Shown here piece by piece: positions 8,352-16,263 of a stretch of 64,000 nt of DNA. How positions within the stretch are numbered: position 1 is the stretch's first letter; each line of letters starts with the position of its first letter. The DNA is from Aestuariispira ectoiniformans. GTDB taxonomy: Bacteria; Pseudomonadota; Alphaproteobacteria; UBA8366; Aestuariispiraceae. The stretch covers positions 1,519,001 through 1,583,000 of the forward strand of contig NZ_CP062788.1 of the NCBI RefSeq assembly GCF_025136295.1, in the 5' to 3' direction. Position numbers and translations under genes: made by a program. The notes under the pieces are model-generated. The model did not search any database. It was not told where the DNA came from and saw nothing but the letters and a program-made list of their open reading frames with translations.

Positions 8352-9476
8352 CTAGTCGGTTGACGGGTTGTTCATTTCCGGGAAGTCGCTCAACGGGCCC
8401 AGCGCATCCTTGTCACGGTCGAAGAGGGCAGGGCTGCGCATGTAATTGAGCAGCAGCGTCGATAACGCCATCAGCGAATCCATATGGACCCGTTCATGCC
8501 CATGGGAGGCATCCAGGCCGAAACAGACAAGGGCGGTGCGGATATCGTTACCCGCCTCAAGGGCCGCTGCCGCATCGCTTCGATAATAGTTGAAGACGTC
8601 GCGGGAATGTTCAATCCCGTTGTCCCGGCAAAGGTCGATCAGATGGCGCGTCAGATGCCAGTCGAAGGGGCCGGTCATATCCATCATGGAAATGGTTACA
8701 CCATATTCGCTGGTATTCTGTTCCGGGGCGAAGGTGCCGTTGTCGACAGAGACCAGTTCGGCCACATCGCCATGCAGGACATGGGATGCCCCGGCCCCCA
8801 CTTCTTCCGTGATGGTGAACAGCAGATGGCAGTCCATGGGCAGTTCTTCTTTGCCCTCTGCGATTACCTTGGCGGCGGCAAGCATGGCGGCAACGCCTGC
8901 CTTGTCGTCCAGGTGGCGGGCGACGATATGGCCGCTCTCGGTGAATTCCGGCCGGGAATCAACGGATATGGTGTCGCCGATATTTACACCAAGGGCGGCG
9001 GTTTCCTCTGCACTGGAGGTTTTGGCATCCAGCCGCAATTCCACCTGATCCCAGCGGTTTGGCTGGCTGTCCACTTCCTTGTTGTAGACGTGGCCCGATG
9101 CCTTCAGGGGAAGGATTGTGCCGCGAATGGAAACACCGCCATCACAATGCACGGTGCAACGGGCGCCTTCGGCAAAGCGCGACGACCAATGCCCGATCGG
9201 GGCAATCCGCAGGCGGCCGTTGGGCCTGATCCATTTGACCATCGCACCCAGCGTATCCAGATGGCCGACAATGGCACGGTCCGGTGACTTGCGGCGGCCC
9301 GGCAGGTCCGCGCGGATGGCACCCCGGCGGGTCAGTTCATAAGTAATCCCCATGCTGTCCAGCTCGCCACAGACGCGGTTCACAACCCGGTCGGTCATGC
9401 CGGACGGACTGGCCATGGTCAGCAGTTCGTTGAGGATGCCTTTGATATAATCCTGGTCAATTGGACTGTCGCTCAT
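8352..9476 (-). CDS. M42-family peptidase of the NAGGN osmoprotectant system
   Basis: This 374-residue metallopeptidase-like protein resembles the M42 family member normally encoded with the two N-acetylglutaminylglutamine amide (NAGGN) synthesis genes. Visible hallmarks are ELTRRGAIRADLPGR, AIVGHLDTLGAMVKWIRPNG, IGHWSSRFAEGARCTVH, the metal-site stretch ARHLDDKAGVAAMLAA and the catalytic-acid stretch LLFTITEEVGAGASHVLHGD. The ATG at 9476 is preferred over one 22 codons upstream because it has GGGGGAAGAG in front. The synthetase and amidotransferase partners are not within this window. Hydrolysis of the osmolyte or an intermediate is a reasonable but untested role. Confidence 0.82.
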   Translation of the reverse strand: MSDSPIDQDYIKGILNELLTMASPSGMTDRVVNRVCGELDSMGITYELTRRGAIRADLPGRRKSPDRAIVGHLDTLGAMVKWIRPNGRLRIAPIGHWSSRFAEGARCTVHCDGGVSIRGTILPLKASGHVYNKEVDSQPNRWDQVELRLDAKTSSAEETAALGVNIGDTISVDSRPEFTESGHIVARHLDDKAGVAAMLAAAKVIAEGKEELPMDCHLLFTITEEVGAGASHVLHGDVAELVSVDNGTFAPEQNTSEYGVTISMMDMTGPFDWHLTRHLIDLCRDNGIEHSRDVFNYYRSDAAAALEAGNDIRTALVCFGLDASHGHERVHMDSLMALSTLLLNYMRSPALFDRDKDALGPLSDFPEMNNPSTD

Positions 9477-9568
9477 GTCTCTTCCCCCGCATATTTCTTT
9501 TATTACCTGCCGCAATGTGGGCGGCATTTTCGGGGCTTGCAACAGTTATAAGCGATGTCTTGCTGTTG

Positions 9569-10129
9569 TCAGCGCTGGCTATTGTCGTCCAGCAGGTCGA
9601 ACAGACTGGGCGGTTCGGGCGGCAGTGCGCCCTCGATTTCCAGCAACCGGCGTTTGGTGTCAACGCCACCTGCACCTGAAAAGCCACCGAGGCTGCTTCC
9701 CGCCGCCAGCACACGATGGCAGGGGATGATCACGGGGATCGGGTTCCGTCCCATGGCCTGACCGATGGCCTGTGCGCCTTTCGGTTCGCCGACGCGGGCG
9801 GCCACCTCACCATAGGTGGCGGTCTGTCCCGGCGGGATTTTTGATATTTCCTGATAAACGCGCCGGTGGAAGTCCGAAACCCCCGTCAGGTCCAGGGGGA
9901 TGGCGGCAAAGGATATTTTTTCCCCGGCCATGAGCTGTCGCACGAGGTCGATTGCCTGCCGGATGAGAGCCGGTGGTGTGTCGGCCTCAACGGCGTCGAT
10001 GCCTTTCAGAAGTCTGCCCTTGGTGCGGTCGTCATTGCCTTCGGGGAAACAAAAGCGTGCGATGCCCTGCATCGTCCAGGCAATGCCGCAACGGCCAATC
10101 GGGGTTTCGAACAGGGAGAAGGAATACAT
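9569..10129 (-). CDS. ogt: Methylated-DNA--[protein]-cysteine S-methyltransferase
   Basis: This 186-residue protein repairs O6-alkylguanine by transferring the alkyl group to C137 in the IIPCHRVLAAG motif, with the usual GGFSGAGGVDTKRRLLEIEG after it. QTATYGEVAARVGEPKGAQAIGQAM is the DNA-binding helix-turn-helix segment. The protein is suicidal, with one transfer per molecule. The ATG at 10129 opens a typical N-terminus (MYSFSLFETPIGRCGIAW), but its ribosome binding site is weak; a GTG at 10171 or TTG at 10189 is possible. Ogt/MGMT type is clear. No Ada-type regulatory domain is present. Confidence 0.9.
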   Translation of the reverse strand: MYSFSLFETPIGRCGIAWTMQGIARFCFPEGNDDRTKGRLLKGIDAVEADTPPALIRQAIDLVRQLMAGEKISFAAIPLDLTGVSDFHRRVYQEISKIPPGQTATYGEVAARVGEPKGAQAIGQAMGRNPIPVIIPCHRVLAAGSSLGGFSGAGGVDTKRRLLEIEGALPPEPPSLFDLLDDNSQR

Positions 10130-10196
10130 CGCGCCAGACGTGCTTTGTTGGAAAGGCTGAAAGATTGGCACATTCGCCCTGTCAGGCAAAGGGGAA

Positions 10197-10222
10197 AGCC
10201 CGGCGACGGATGCCGCCGGGCT
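10197..10222 (-). terminator. Terminator after ribH
   Basis: Nine-base-pair arms AGCCCGGCG and CGCCGGGCT flank an eight-base loop, followed on the minus strand by TTTCCCCTTTG. It lies just past the ribH stop. Confidence 0.65.
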
Positions 10223-10229
10223 TGGCCGG

Positions 10230-10706
10230 TCAGGCGGCGGCTTTCACAGAAGGCATTGCCGTGATCGCCAGGCAGGCATCGGCGGCCTCACGGCCCTTGA
10301 TCCTGAAATGATCCTGGAAGAACCGGCGATGTTCGTCGGTTTCGTGGAAATGATGGGGTGTCAGGACGGCGCTTAAAACCGGTGTGCCGGTTTCCAGTTG
10401 CACCTGCATAAGACCCTGGATGACGGCCTGCGCCACGAAGTCATGACGGTAGATGCCGCCATCCACCACGAAGGCCGCGCCGACGATGGCGTCATATTGG
10501 CTGGTTTGCGCCAGTCGTTTGGCTTGCAGGGGGATCTCGAACGCCCCCGGTACGTCGATAATGTCAACCGTTGCACCATTGCCTGTCTTTTCGACGATTG
10601 CGGACAGAAATGCCTCGCGGCTGTTGCCCACGATATCCGCGTGCCACTGCGCCTGAATGAAGGCGACTTTCAAGTTTTTAGGCGAATTGGAAGAAATCTG
10701 ATTCAT
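10230..10706 (-). CDS. ribH: 6,7-dimethyl-8-ribityllumazine synthase, RibH2 type
   Basis: This 158-residue enzyme makes 6,7-dimethyl-8-ribityllumazine, the riboflavin precursor. FIQAQWHADIV, DVPGAFEIPL, VGAAFVVDGGIYRHDFVA and LTPHHFHETDEH match the type II (RibH2) isoform known from Brucella and related alphaproteobacteria; the HHFHE segment differs from the short loop of the common type I enzyme. The ATG at 10706 has GGAG six bases upstream, better than an ATG at 10718. An FMN riboswitch lies directly upstream, so FMN should repress it. No other rib gene is adjacent. Confidence 0.93.
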   Translation of the reverse strand: MNQISSNSPKNLKVAFIQAQWHADIVGNSREAFLSAIVEKTGNGATVDIIDVPGAFEIPLQAKRLAQTSQYDAIVGAAFVVDGGIYRHDFVAQAVIQGLMQVQLETGTPVLSAVLTPHHFHETDEHRRFFQDHFRIKGREAADACLAITAMPSVKAAA

Positions 10707-10761
10707 CGAGAACTCCATGAGTTAAACATTTCGAGAATCAGGGCGCACGACGCACCAACAA

Positions 10762-10778
10762 CGCTGCGAAAAGCAGCG
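10762..10778 (-). promoter_or_regulatory. Hairpin between the FMN aptamer and ribH
   Basis: CGCTGC/GCAGCG arms with a five-base loop lie between the aptamer and the ribH start. No strong U-run follows, so it may belong to an expression platform acting on translation, or it may be incidental. Confidence 0.35.
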
Positions 10779-10792
10779 CCAATCAATACGGC

Positions 10793-10937
<145 letters not shown>

Positions 10938-11050
10938 TGTTCTGCCGTATGCAGAACCCGATCTTGATAGCGAAACTGCAGGTGTATGGCTACATCAAAA
11001 GCGCCATGTTTTTGAAAGGTGGCCGACTTTTCAGCTTCGTGTAATGAGAA

Positions 11051-11084
11051 CTATTTGCAATTATCATTGTAATTGCGAATAAGT
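11051..11084. promoter_or_regulatory. Fur-like operator upstream of the imelysin operon
   Basis: GCAATTA (11057-11063) and TAATTGC (11070-11076) form a seven-base dyad spaced by six bases in an AT-rich stretch. The opposite strand reads ACAATGATAATTGCAAAT, which shares the GATAAT hexamer with classic Fur boxes. It lies 114 bases before the first imelysin gene, the expected place for iron control. A related motif precedes the fbpAB-type genes at 39854-39879. Confidence 0.5.
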
Positions 11085-11189
11085 TGCGCTATTAACCTCG
11101 CGAAAGACGGCCCGCCTGGGGCAGGGTTGTCAGAGGAAATTCACCGGTTTGTGGGCTTCAGGCCGGTACATCCAATCAAGGGGTAGCAG

Positions 11190-12452
11190 ATGAAAAAACT
11201 ATTTGCAGGCGTGGCGCTTTCGGTTGTCGCCGCCAATCCGGTCCTCGCCGATACGGTCGACAAGGCTGCGGTTCTGACCAACTATTCCAATATTGCCCAC
11301 GCGGTCTATGAGGATTCTTTGATTACGGCGAAGGCCCTGCAGGTGGCCGTCAACGCCCTGGTGAAAAACCCGAGTGACGAGACCTTGGCTGCGGCGCGCA
11401 AAGCCTGGATCGCGGCCCGTGCGCCTTACCAGCAGTCCGAAACCTTCCGTTTTGGCAATTCCGTCGTCGATGACTGGGAAGGCAAGGTGAACGCATGGCC
11501 GTTGGACGAAGGTCTGATTGACTATGTCGATGCGTCCTATGGCACGGAATCGGATGAAAACGTTGCCTATGTCGCCAACGTTATTGCCAACGAAAAACTG
11601 GTTCTTGGTGGCGAAGAAGTCGACGCTTCCAAGATTACCAAGGAACTTCTGGCGGATAAGCTGCAGGAAGCGGACGAAGTCGAGGCTAACGTGGCAACCG
11701 GTTATCACGCCATTGAATTCCTGCTCTGGGGCCAGGACCTGAACGGCACCGGCCCGGGTGCGGGCAACCGTCCGGCAAGCGACTATGACACCAAGAATTG
11801 CACCGGTGGTCACTGTGACCGTCGTGCGGAATATCTGACCGTTGCGACCGACCTGCTGGTGGACGATCTGCAGGAAATGGTCGATGCCTGGGACAAGGAT
11901 GGCGCGGCGCGCGTCGAGGTCATGGCCAATGTTGACCAGGGGCTGGTTTCCGCCTTTACCGGTATGGGGTCGCTGTCCTATGGCGAACTGGCCGGGGAAC
12001 GCATGAAGCTTGGTGTCATGCTGCATGACCCGGAAGAAGAACATGATTGCTTCTCCGACAACACGCATAACTCCCATTACTATGACGCCAAGGGTATCCA
12101 GAATGTTTATCTGGGCAAATACACCCGCGTTGACGGAAGCGTGGTGCAGGGGCCCAGCCTGTCTGACCTGGTTGCCGAAAAAGACAAAGGCGCAGACCAG
12201 AACCTGCGCGGCAAGCTGGACGCGACCATGGCGGCCATGACGGTCCTTGTCAAAACCGCAGAAGGCGGTGAAGCATACGACCAGATGCTGGCTGAAGGTA
12301 ATGATGCCGGTAACAAGATCATTCAGGATGCTGTTGACGGTCTGACTACCCAGACCAAGGCGATTGAAAAAGCCGTGGCGGCCCTGGACCTGTCCGCGAT
12401 CCAGTTTGAAGGGTCTGACAGTCTGGACAACCCGGACGCCGTTTACAATTAA
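11190..12452 (+). CDS. Imelysin family protein (IrpA-like, M75), periplasmic iron-linked
   Basis: This 420-residue protein has a Sec signal peptide (MKKLFAGVALSVVAANPVLA, cleavage before DT). Imelysins are two-domain helical proteins of the periplasm or outer membrane linked to iron uptake, and despite the M75 label no proteolysis is established. The GxHxxE motif is present at residues 171-176 (GYHAIE), followed by FLLWGQDLNGTGPGAGNRPA, typical of the IrpA branch. It opens a five-gene run with two di-heme oxidoreductase-like genes, a second imelysin and a DUF1513 gene. A Fur-like site lies upstream. Iron binding is inferred from the family and motif. Confidence 0.9.
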   Translation: MKKLFAGVALSVVAANPVLADTVDKAAVLTNYSNIAHAVYEDSLITAKALQVAVNALVKNPSDETLAAARKAWIAARAPYQQSETFRFGNSVVDDWEGKVNAWPLDEGLIDYVDASYGTESDENVAYVANVIANEKLVLGGEEVDASKITKELLADKLQEADEVEANVATGYHAIEFLLWGQDLNGTGPGAGNRPASDYDTKNCTGGHCDRRAEYLTVATDLLVDDLQEMVDAWDKDGAARVEVMANVDQGLVSAFTGMGSLSYGELAGERMKLGVMLHDPEEEHDCFSDNTHNSHYYDAKGIQNVYLGKYTRVDGSVVQGPSLSDLVAEKDKGADQNLRGKLDATMAAMTVLVKTAEGGEAYDQMLAEGNDAGNKIIQDAVDGLTTQTKAIEKAVAALDLSAIQFEGSDSLDNPDAVYN

Positions 12453-12481
12453 TCCCCTTCCGGGATTGGCAGATTTGGGGG

Positions 12482-12509
12482 ACTGGCGGTGCGTTTTCGC
12501 ACCGCCGGT
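12482..12509 (+). promoter_or_regulatory. Intercistronic hairpin
   Basis: ACTGGCGGTGCG (12482-12493) pairs with CGCACCGCCGGT (12498-12509) around a TTTT loop, 12 base pairs with one wobble. No U-run follows. It may stabilise the upstream mRNA or attenuate readthrough between the first imelysin and the di-heme gene. Confidence 0.6.
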
Positions 12510-12534
12510 CCTCCTGCCGTTTGGAGAAGTTTGT

Positions 12535-14001
12535 ATGCGACAGTATTTCGCATCTGTTTTGTTTGCTGCCGGTCTTGCCCTGACCGGTCTTTCGGCGCAG
12601 GCCGAAGTGCTGCCCTGGCCGACGGATTTCGCGAAGGCGCAACCGGGGGAGGATAGTCCCGGCGGCGAGGCATCGCATGGTAAACGGTCTGACCGGAAGG
12701 CCTTTTCCTACCCCGCGGATAATCTGCCGTTCGACCGGCGGCTGGATTTCAAGGTCGGCTTCGGCTTTTTCAAAAGACTTTGGGTTTCCGCACCGGCCTC
12801 GACCCAGGCGGCGGATGGTCTCGGCCCACTGTTCAATACGCGCTCTTGCCTGCGTTGCCATGTGGGCAATGGCCGTGGCGTCGTGCCGAAGAAGGGGGAG
12901 GAGGCAGCATCTCTTTTTTTGCGCCTCAGCATTCCGCCCCAAAACGACGATGACCGCAGGGCACTGGCCTCTCACAGGCTGTCGGTGATACCGGACCCGG
13001 TTTATGGCGGGCAGTTGCAGAACCTGTCGATCCAGGGGCACCGCGCCGAAGGGAAAATGGGGCTGTCCTACACGGCTCTGCCGGTGCGGTTGAAAGATGG
13101 CTCTGTTATCACGCTGTGCAAACCTCACTATGCAATTGAGAACCCCGCCTATGGTCAGCCCCATCCGGATTTGATGATCTCGCCGCGTATCGCATCGCCG
13201 ATGATCGGGCTGGGGCTGCTGGAAGCCATTCCGGAGGAAGACCTTCTGGCCCTGGCCGATCCCGATGACGCGGATGGCGACGGTATCTCCGGCAAGCCTA
13301 ACAAGGTCTGGAGCCGCCACATGAAGAAGGTGGCGATCGGACGGTTCGGCTGGAAGGCGGGAAATGCCACGGTGGACGACCAGAATGCCTCTGCTTTTAG
13401 TGGCGATGTGGGGATTTCCTCGCCGCTTTTTCCCGAAGGTTGGGGTGAATGTACCGCCGCCCAGAAGGATTGCCGCGCAGCCCCGGACGGTAACAGCCCG
13501 CAGTATGACAATGTGGAAGCATCGGCGCAGATCATGGACCTGCTGTTGCTTTACACACGCAATATCGCCGTACCCCGGAGAGTGAATGCGGGTGACCGCC
13601 AGGTGCTTGCGGGCAAGAAGCTGTTCTTTGACAACGGCTGTGCGGCCTGCCATCAACCGGGCTATGTGACTTCGGCAACGGCGGAGAACCCCTACAGCAG
13701 AGGGCAGAAAATCTGGCCCTATACGGACTTGCTGCTCCATGACATGGGAGATGACCTTGCGGATCACAGGCCGGAAGGGGAAGCAACGGGCCGTGAATGG
13801 AGGACGCCGCCGCTGTGGGGGCTGGGACAAACGGCGCTGGTCAGTGATGGCCGGGAAAGTTATTTACATGACGGACGGGCGCGGACCCTGTTGGAGGCCA
13901 TCCTGTGGCATGGCGGGGAAGCGGAGAATGCAAAGAACAACGTTGTTGCCATGAACAAGGCTGACAGGGCGGCATTGATCGCCTTTTTGAAGTCGCTGTA
14001 A
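12535..14001 (+). CDS. Di-heme oxidoreductase family protein (DUF1111), first copy
   Basis: This 488-residue exported protein (MRQYFASVLFAAGLALTGLSAQA signal peptide) carries two c-type heme motifs, C105-LR-C108-H109 and C369-AA-C372-H373. The family is DUF1111, di-heme proteins distantly similar to MauG and cytochrome c peroxidases. Conserved blocks LGPLFNTRSCLRCHVGNG, DADGDGISGKPN and LLLHDMGDDLADH are present. The ATG has GGAGAAG upstream. A redox role in iron handling beside imelysins is suggested by repeated co-occurrence in other genomes, but the substrate is unknown. The genes of the run are co-directional and closely spaced. Confidence 0.88.
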   Translation: MRQYFASVLFAAGLALTGLSAQAEVLPWPTDFAKAQPGEDSPGGEASHGKRSDRKAFSYPADNLPFDRRLDFKVGFGFFKRLWVSAPASTQAADGLGPLFNTRSCLRCHVGNGRGVVPKKGEEAASLFLRLSIPPQNDDDRRALASHRLSVIPDPVYGGQLQNLSIQGHRAEGKMGLSYTALPVRLKDGSVITLCKPHYAIENPAYGQPHPDLMISPRIASPMIGLGLLEAIPEEDLLALADPDDADGDGISGKPNKVWSRHMKKVAIGRFGWKAGNATVDDQNASAFSGDVGISSPLFPEGWGECTAAQKDCRAAPDGNSPQYDNVEASAQIMDLLLLYTRNIAVPRRVNAGDRQVLAGKKLFFDNGCAACHQPGYVTSATAENPYSRGQKIWPYTDLLLHDMGDDLADHRPEGEATGREWRTPPLWGLGQTALVSDGRESYLHDGRARTLLEAILWHGGEAENAKNNVVAMNKADRAALIAFLKSL

Positions 14002-14029
14002 TGCCCAAGGACATAAGAAGGATGAAAAT

Positions 14030-15100
14030 ATGATCACGAAGACAGTCTCTGCGGCAATCATATTGGCCACTTTGGGTGTCGGGGCCCCGGCCTATGCTGA
14101 CATTGCCTATGAAAAGGCCAACCATCAGATCGTCGAGGCGCATATCCTGCCCGGTTACACCGCCTTTGCACAAGCCGGTCAGAGGCTGAAAACCGCGACG
14201 CATTCCTATTGCGGCGAGGGTGAGACTTCCCTTGATGGATTGAAAGAGGTGATGCAGGGGGCGATGGCATCCTGGCAGTCCATTCAGCATATCCGCTTTG
14301 GTCCAATTGCTGAGGAAGACCGTCACTTTCGGATCGAGTTCTGGCCTGACAAGCGGAACATGACCAGCAAGGCGCTTACCTCGCTTCGACAGGATATTGC
14401 CAAGGGCGACACTGTGGATGACGAGCGGATCGCGCAGACCAGTGTGGCCGCCCAGGGTTTTCCTGCGCTGGAGCGATTGTTGTATGGCGATAAGGATATT
14501 CAGCCCGGCAGTGCCGATTGTCAGCTTGCCGAAGTCATCAGCGATAATGTGGCCGGAATTGCAGATGCGACTTTGAAGGCATGGGGTGATGATGGCTTTG
14601 CAGAGCGCAGCCTGAGCGGTTTCGGATACTACCAGGAGCCGAAGGACCTGACCTTTGAACTGTTCAAAGCCTTCAAGACCAGTCTGGAGTGGGTCGAAGA
14701 CAGCAAACTGCGTCGTCCGTTGGGGGACGATATGAAACATGCCCGCAGCCATCGGGCCGAATCCTGGCGGTCCGCCACGTCGGCGGACCATATTCTCCTC
14801 AATATTGACGCAATTGAGGCTTTCTATAGTGCCAACAAGACAGGTGGCTTTGCCGCCCTGTTGCAGGAAACACCGGTAGGGACCGATCTGCATTGGGGCA
14901 TTCTGGGCAAGCTTCATGAGGCACGGGAAGCGATCCGTAAAATTGACGGACCGCTCTACAAGGCCGTCAAGGATCCTGCGGGGCGTGCGCATATGGAAGA
15001 TGCCATAGCCGCGCTGCGCGAAATGCGCGAATGGGTCGATACGGAAATGGCGTCTTTGCTGGAGATGCCGCTGGGTTTTAATAGTTTGGATGGTGACTGA
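14030..15100 (+). CDS. Imelysin family protein, second copy
   Basis: This 356-residue exported protein (MITKTVSAAIILATLGVGAPAYA, cleavage before DI) is shorter than the first imelysin. Where the family has GxHxxE it reads GFPALE at residues 143-148, so the histidine is replaced by proline; the glutamate is kept. This suggests a divergent branch with altered metal binding rather than a redundant copy. The stop codon overlaps the start of the DUF1513 gene by one base (TGATG). It probably works in the periplasm with the other products of the run. Confidence 0.85.
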   Translation: MITKTVSAAIILATLGVGAPAYADIAYEKANHQIVEAHILPGYTAFAQAGQRLKTATHSYCGEGETSLDGLKEVMQGAMASWQSIQHIRFGPIAEEDRHFRIEFWPDKRNMTSKALTSLRQDIAKGDTVDDERIAQTSVAAQGFPALERLLYGDKDIQPGSADCQLAEVISDNVAGIADATLKAWGDDGFAERSLSGFGYYQEPKDLTFELFKAFKTSLEWVEDSKLRRPLGDDMKHARSHRAESWRSATSADHILLNIDAIEAFYSANKTGGFAALLQETPVGTDLHWGILGKLHEAREAIRKIDGPLYKAVKDPAGRAHMEDAIAALREMREWVDTEMASLLEMPLGFNSLDGD

Positions 15101-16221
15101 TGCAATTCTCGATGAACCGCAGAACCTTATTGAAAGCACTGGCGTCGCAGGCTGTATTCGTGCCTTTTGGTGCACGGTTCGGGTTGGCGCAGGATGAGGC
15201 ATTGTTCATCAGCGCCTATGCGGACAAGGACGACCACATGTGGGTTGGTGGCATTGATGTATCCGGCAAGGAGATCTTTCGTCATGCCCTGCCGGCCCGC
15301 GCCCATGGAATGGCCCGCCGTCCCGGCACCCTTGAGGCTGCGGTCTTCGCGCGACGTCCGGGTGACTATGTGGCAGTGATCGACCTGTTCTCCGGCAATA
15401 CGGTTCACGAAGTTAAGGTTCCTGAAAACCGGCGCTTTTACGGGCATGGCGCATTCAGTCTGGACGGGCGCTATCTTTTCACGACCGAGAATGACTTCGA
15501 CGGTGAGAAAGGCGTGATCGGTATCTGGGACGCCAAGGATAACTACAAGCGCATTGGCGAGCATAAGGCCTATGGCATCGGTCCGCACCAGATCGAACTC
15601 ATGCCGGACGGGCAGACGCTGGTGGTGGCAGTCGGTGGTATTCTGACCCATCCGGACGAGGGTCGCCGCAAGCTGAATATTCCGGATATGGAACCGGCGC
15701 TGGTTTATCTGGATGCGCGTAGTGGACAATTGGTAAATCGCCTGACCCTGCCGCATAAATATCACAAGTTGAGCATCCGGCATCTGGCCGTCACACGGCA
15801 GGGACAGGTTTTCGCCGGTCTGCAGAACCAGGGGCCGAAGCATGAGGTCGTGCCCTTGGCGATTACGCATTTCGGGAAAGGCGAACTGACCTTCCTGGAG
15901 GCGGGCCATGATGTCTGGCAGCGTCAGAAAAACTATGTGGGCAGTGTGATTGTCGACAGTGGCAGTGCCGTGGTCGGCATGACGTCTCCGCGTGGCAACT
16001 GCATCGAATTCTGGAATATTGAAGATGGCCGCCATATCGGCAGTACATCCATTCCCGATGTTTGCGGGCTGGCCCCGACGAAGGACCTTGGCGTCTTCCT
16101 GGCAACCAGTGGCGCAGGCGGGGTTTATCGGATCGACGCATATAGCGGTCGCAACATACATGTGCTTGAACCGCGCGATGACTTCCGGCGTTGGGACAAC
16201 CATATGCTGCGCATCATATAA
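15100..16221 (+). CDS. DUF1513 beta-propeller protein, probable Tat export
   Basis: This 373-residue protein starts MQFSMNRRTLLKALASQAVF; the RR followed by a hydrophobic stretch resembles a twin-arginine signal. A start four codons later (MNRR, 15112) is equally possible. The body has repeated beta-rich blades (EAAVFARRPGDYVAVIDLF, GHGAFSLDGRYLFTTENDFD, SIRHLAVTRQGQVFAGLQNQ) as in the WD40/YVTN-like DUF1513 family. DUF1513 genes are frequent next to imelysin and DUF1111 genes. The function is not known. Tat export would imply folding, or cofactor loading, before export. Confidence 0.85.
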   Translation: MQFSMNRRTLLKALASQAVFVPFGARFGLAQDEALFISAYADKDDHMWVGGIDVSGKEIFRHALPARAHGMARRPGTLEAAVFARRPGDYVAVIDLFSGNTVHEVKVPENRRFYGHGAFSLDGRYLFTTENDFDGEKGVIGIWDAKDNYKRIGEHKAYGIGPHQIELMPDGQTLVVAVGGILTHPDEGRRKLNIPDMEPALVYLDARSGQLVNRLTLPHKYHKLSIRHLAVTRQGQVFAGLQNQGPKHEVVPLAITHFGKGELTFLEAGHDVWQRQKNYVGSVIVDSGSAVVGMTSPRGNCIEFWNIEDGRHIGSTSIPDVCGLAPTKDLGVFLATSGAGGVYRIDAYSGRNIHVLEPRDDFRRWDNHMLRII

Positions 16222-16263
16222 GAGCGCTTGATTACCGGCCCATGGGGTCAGTAAAGATAGCCT

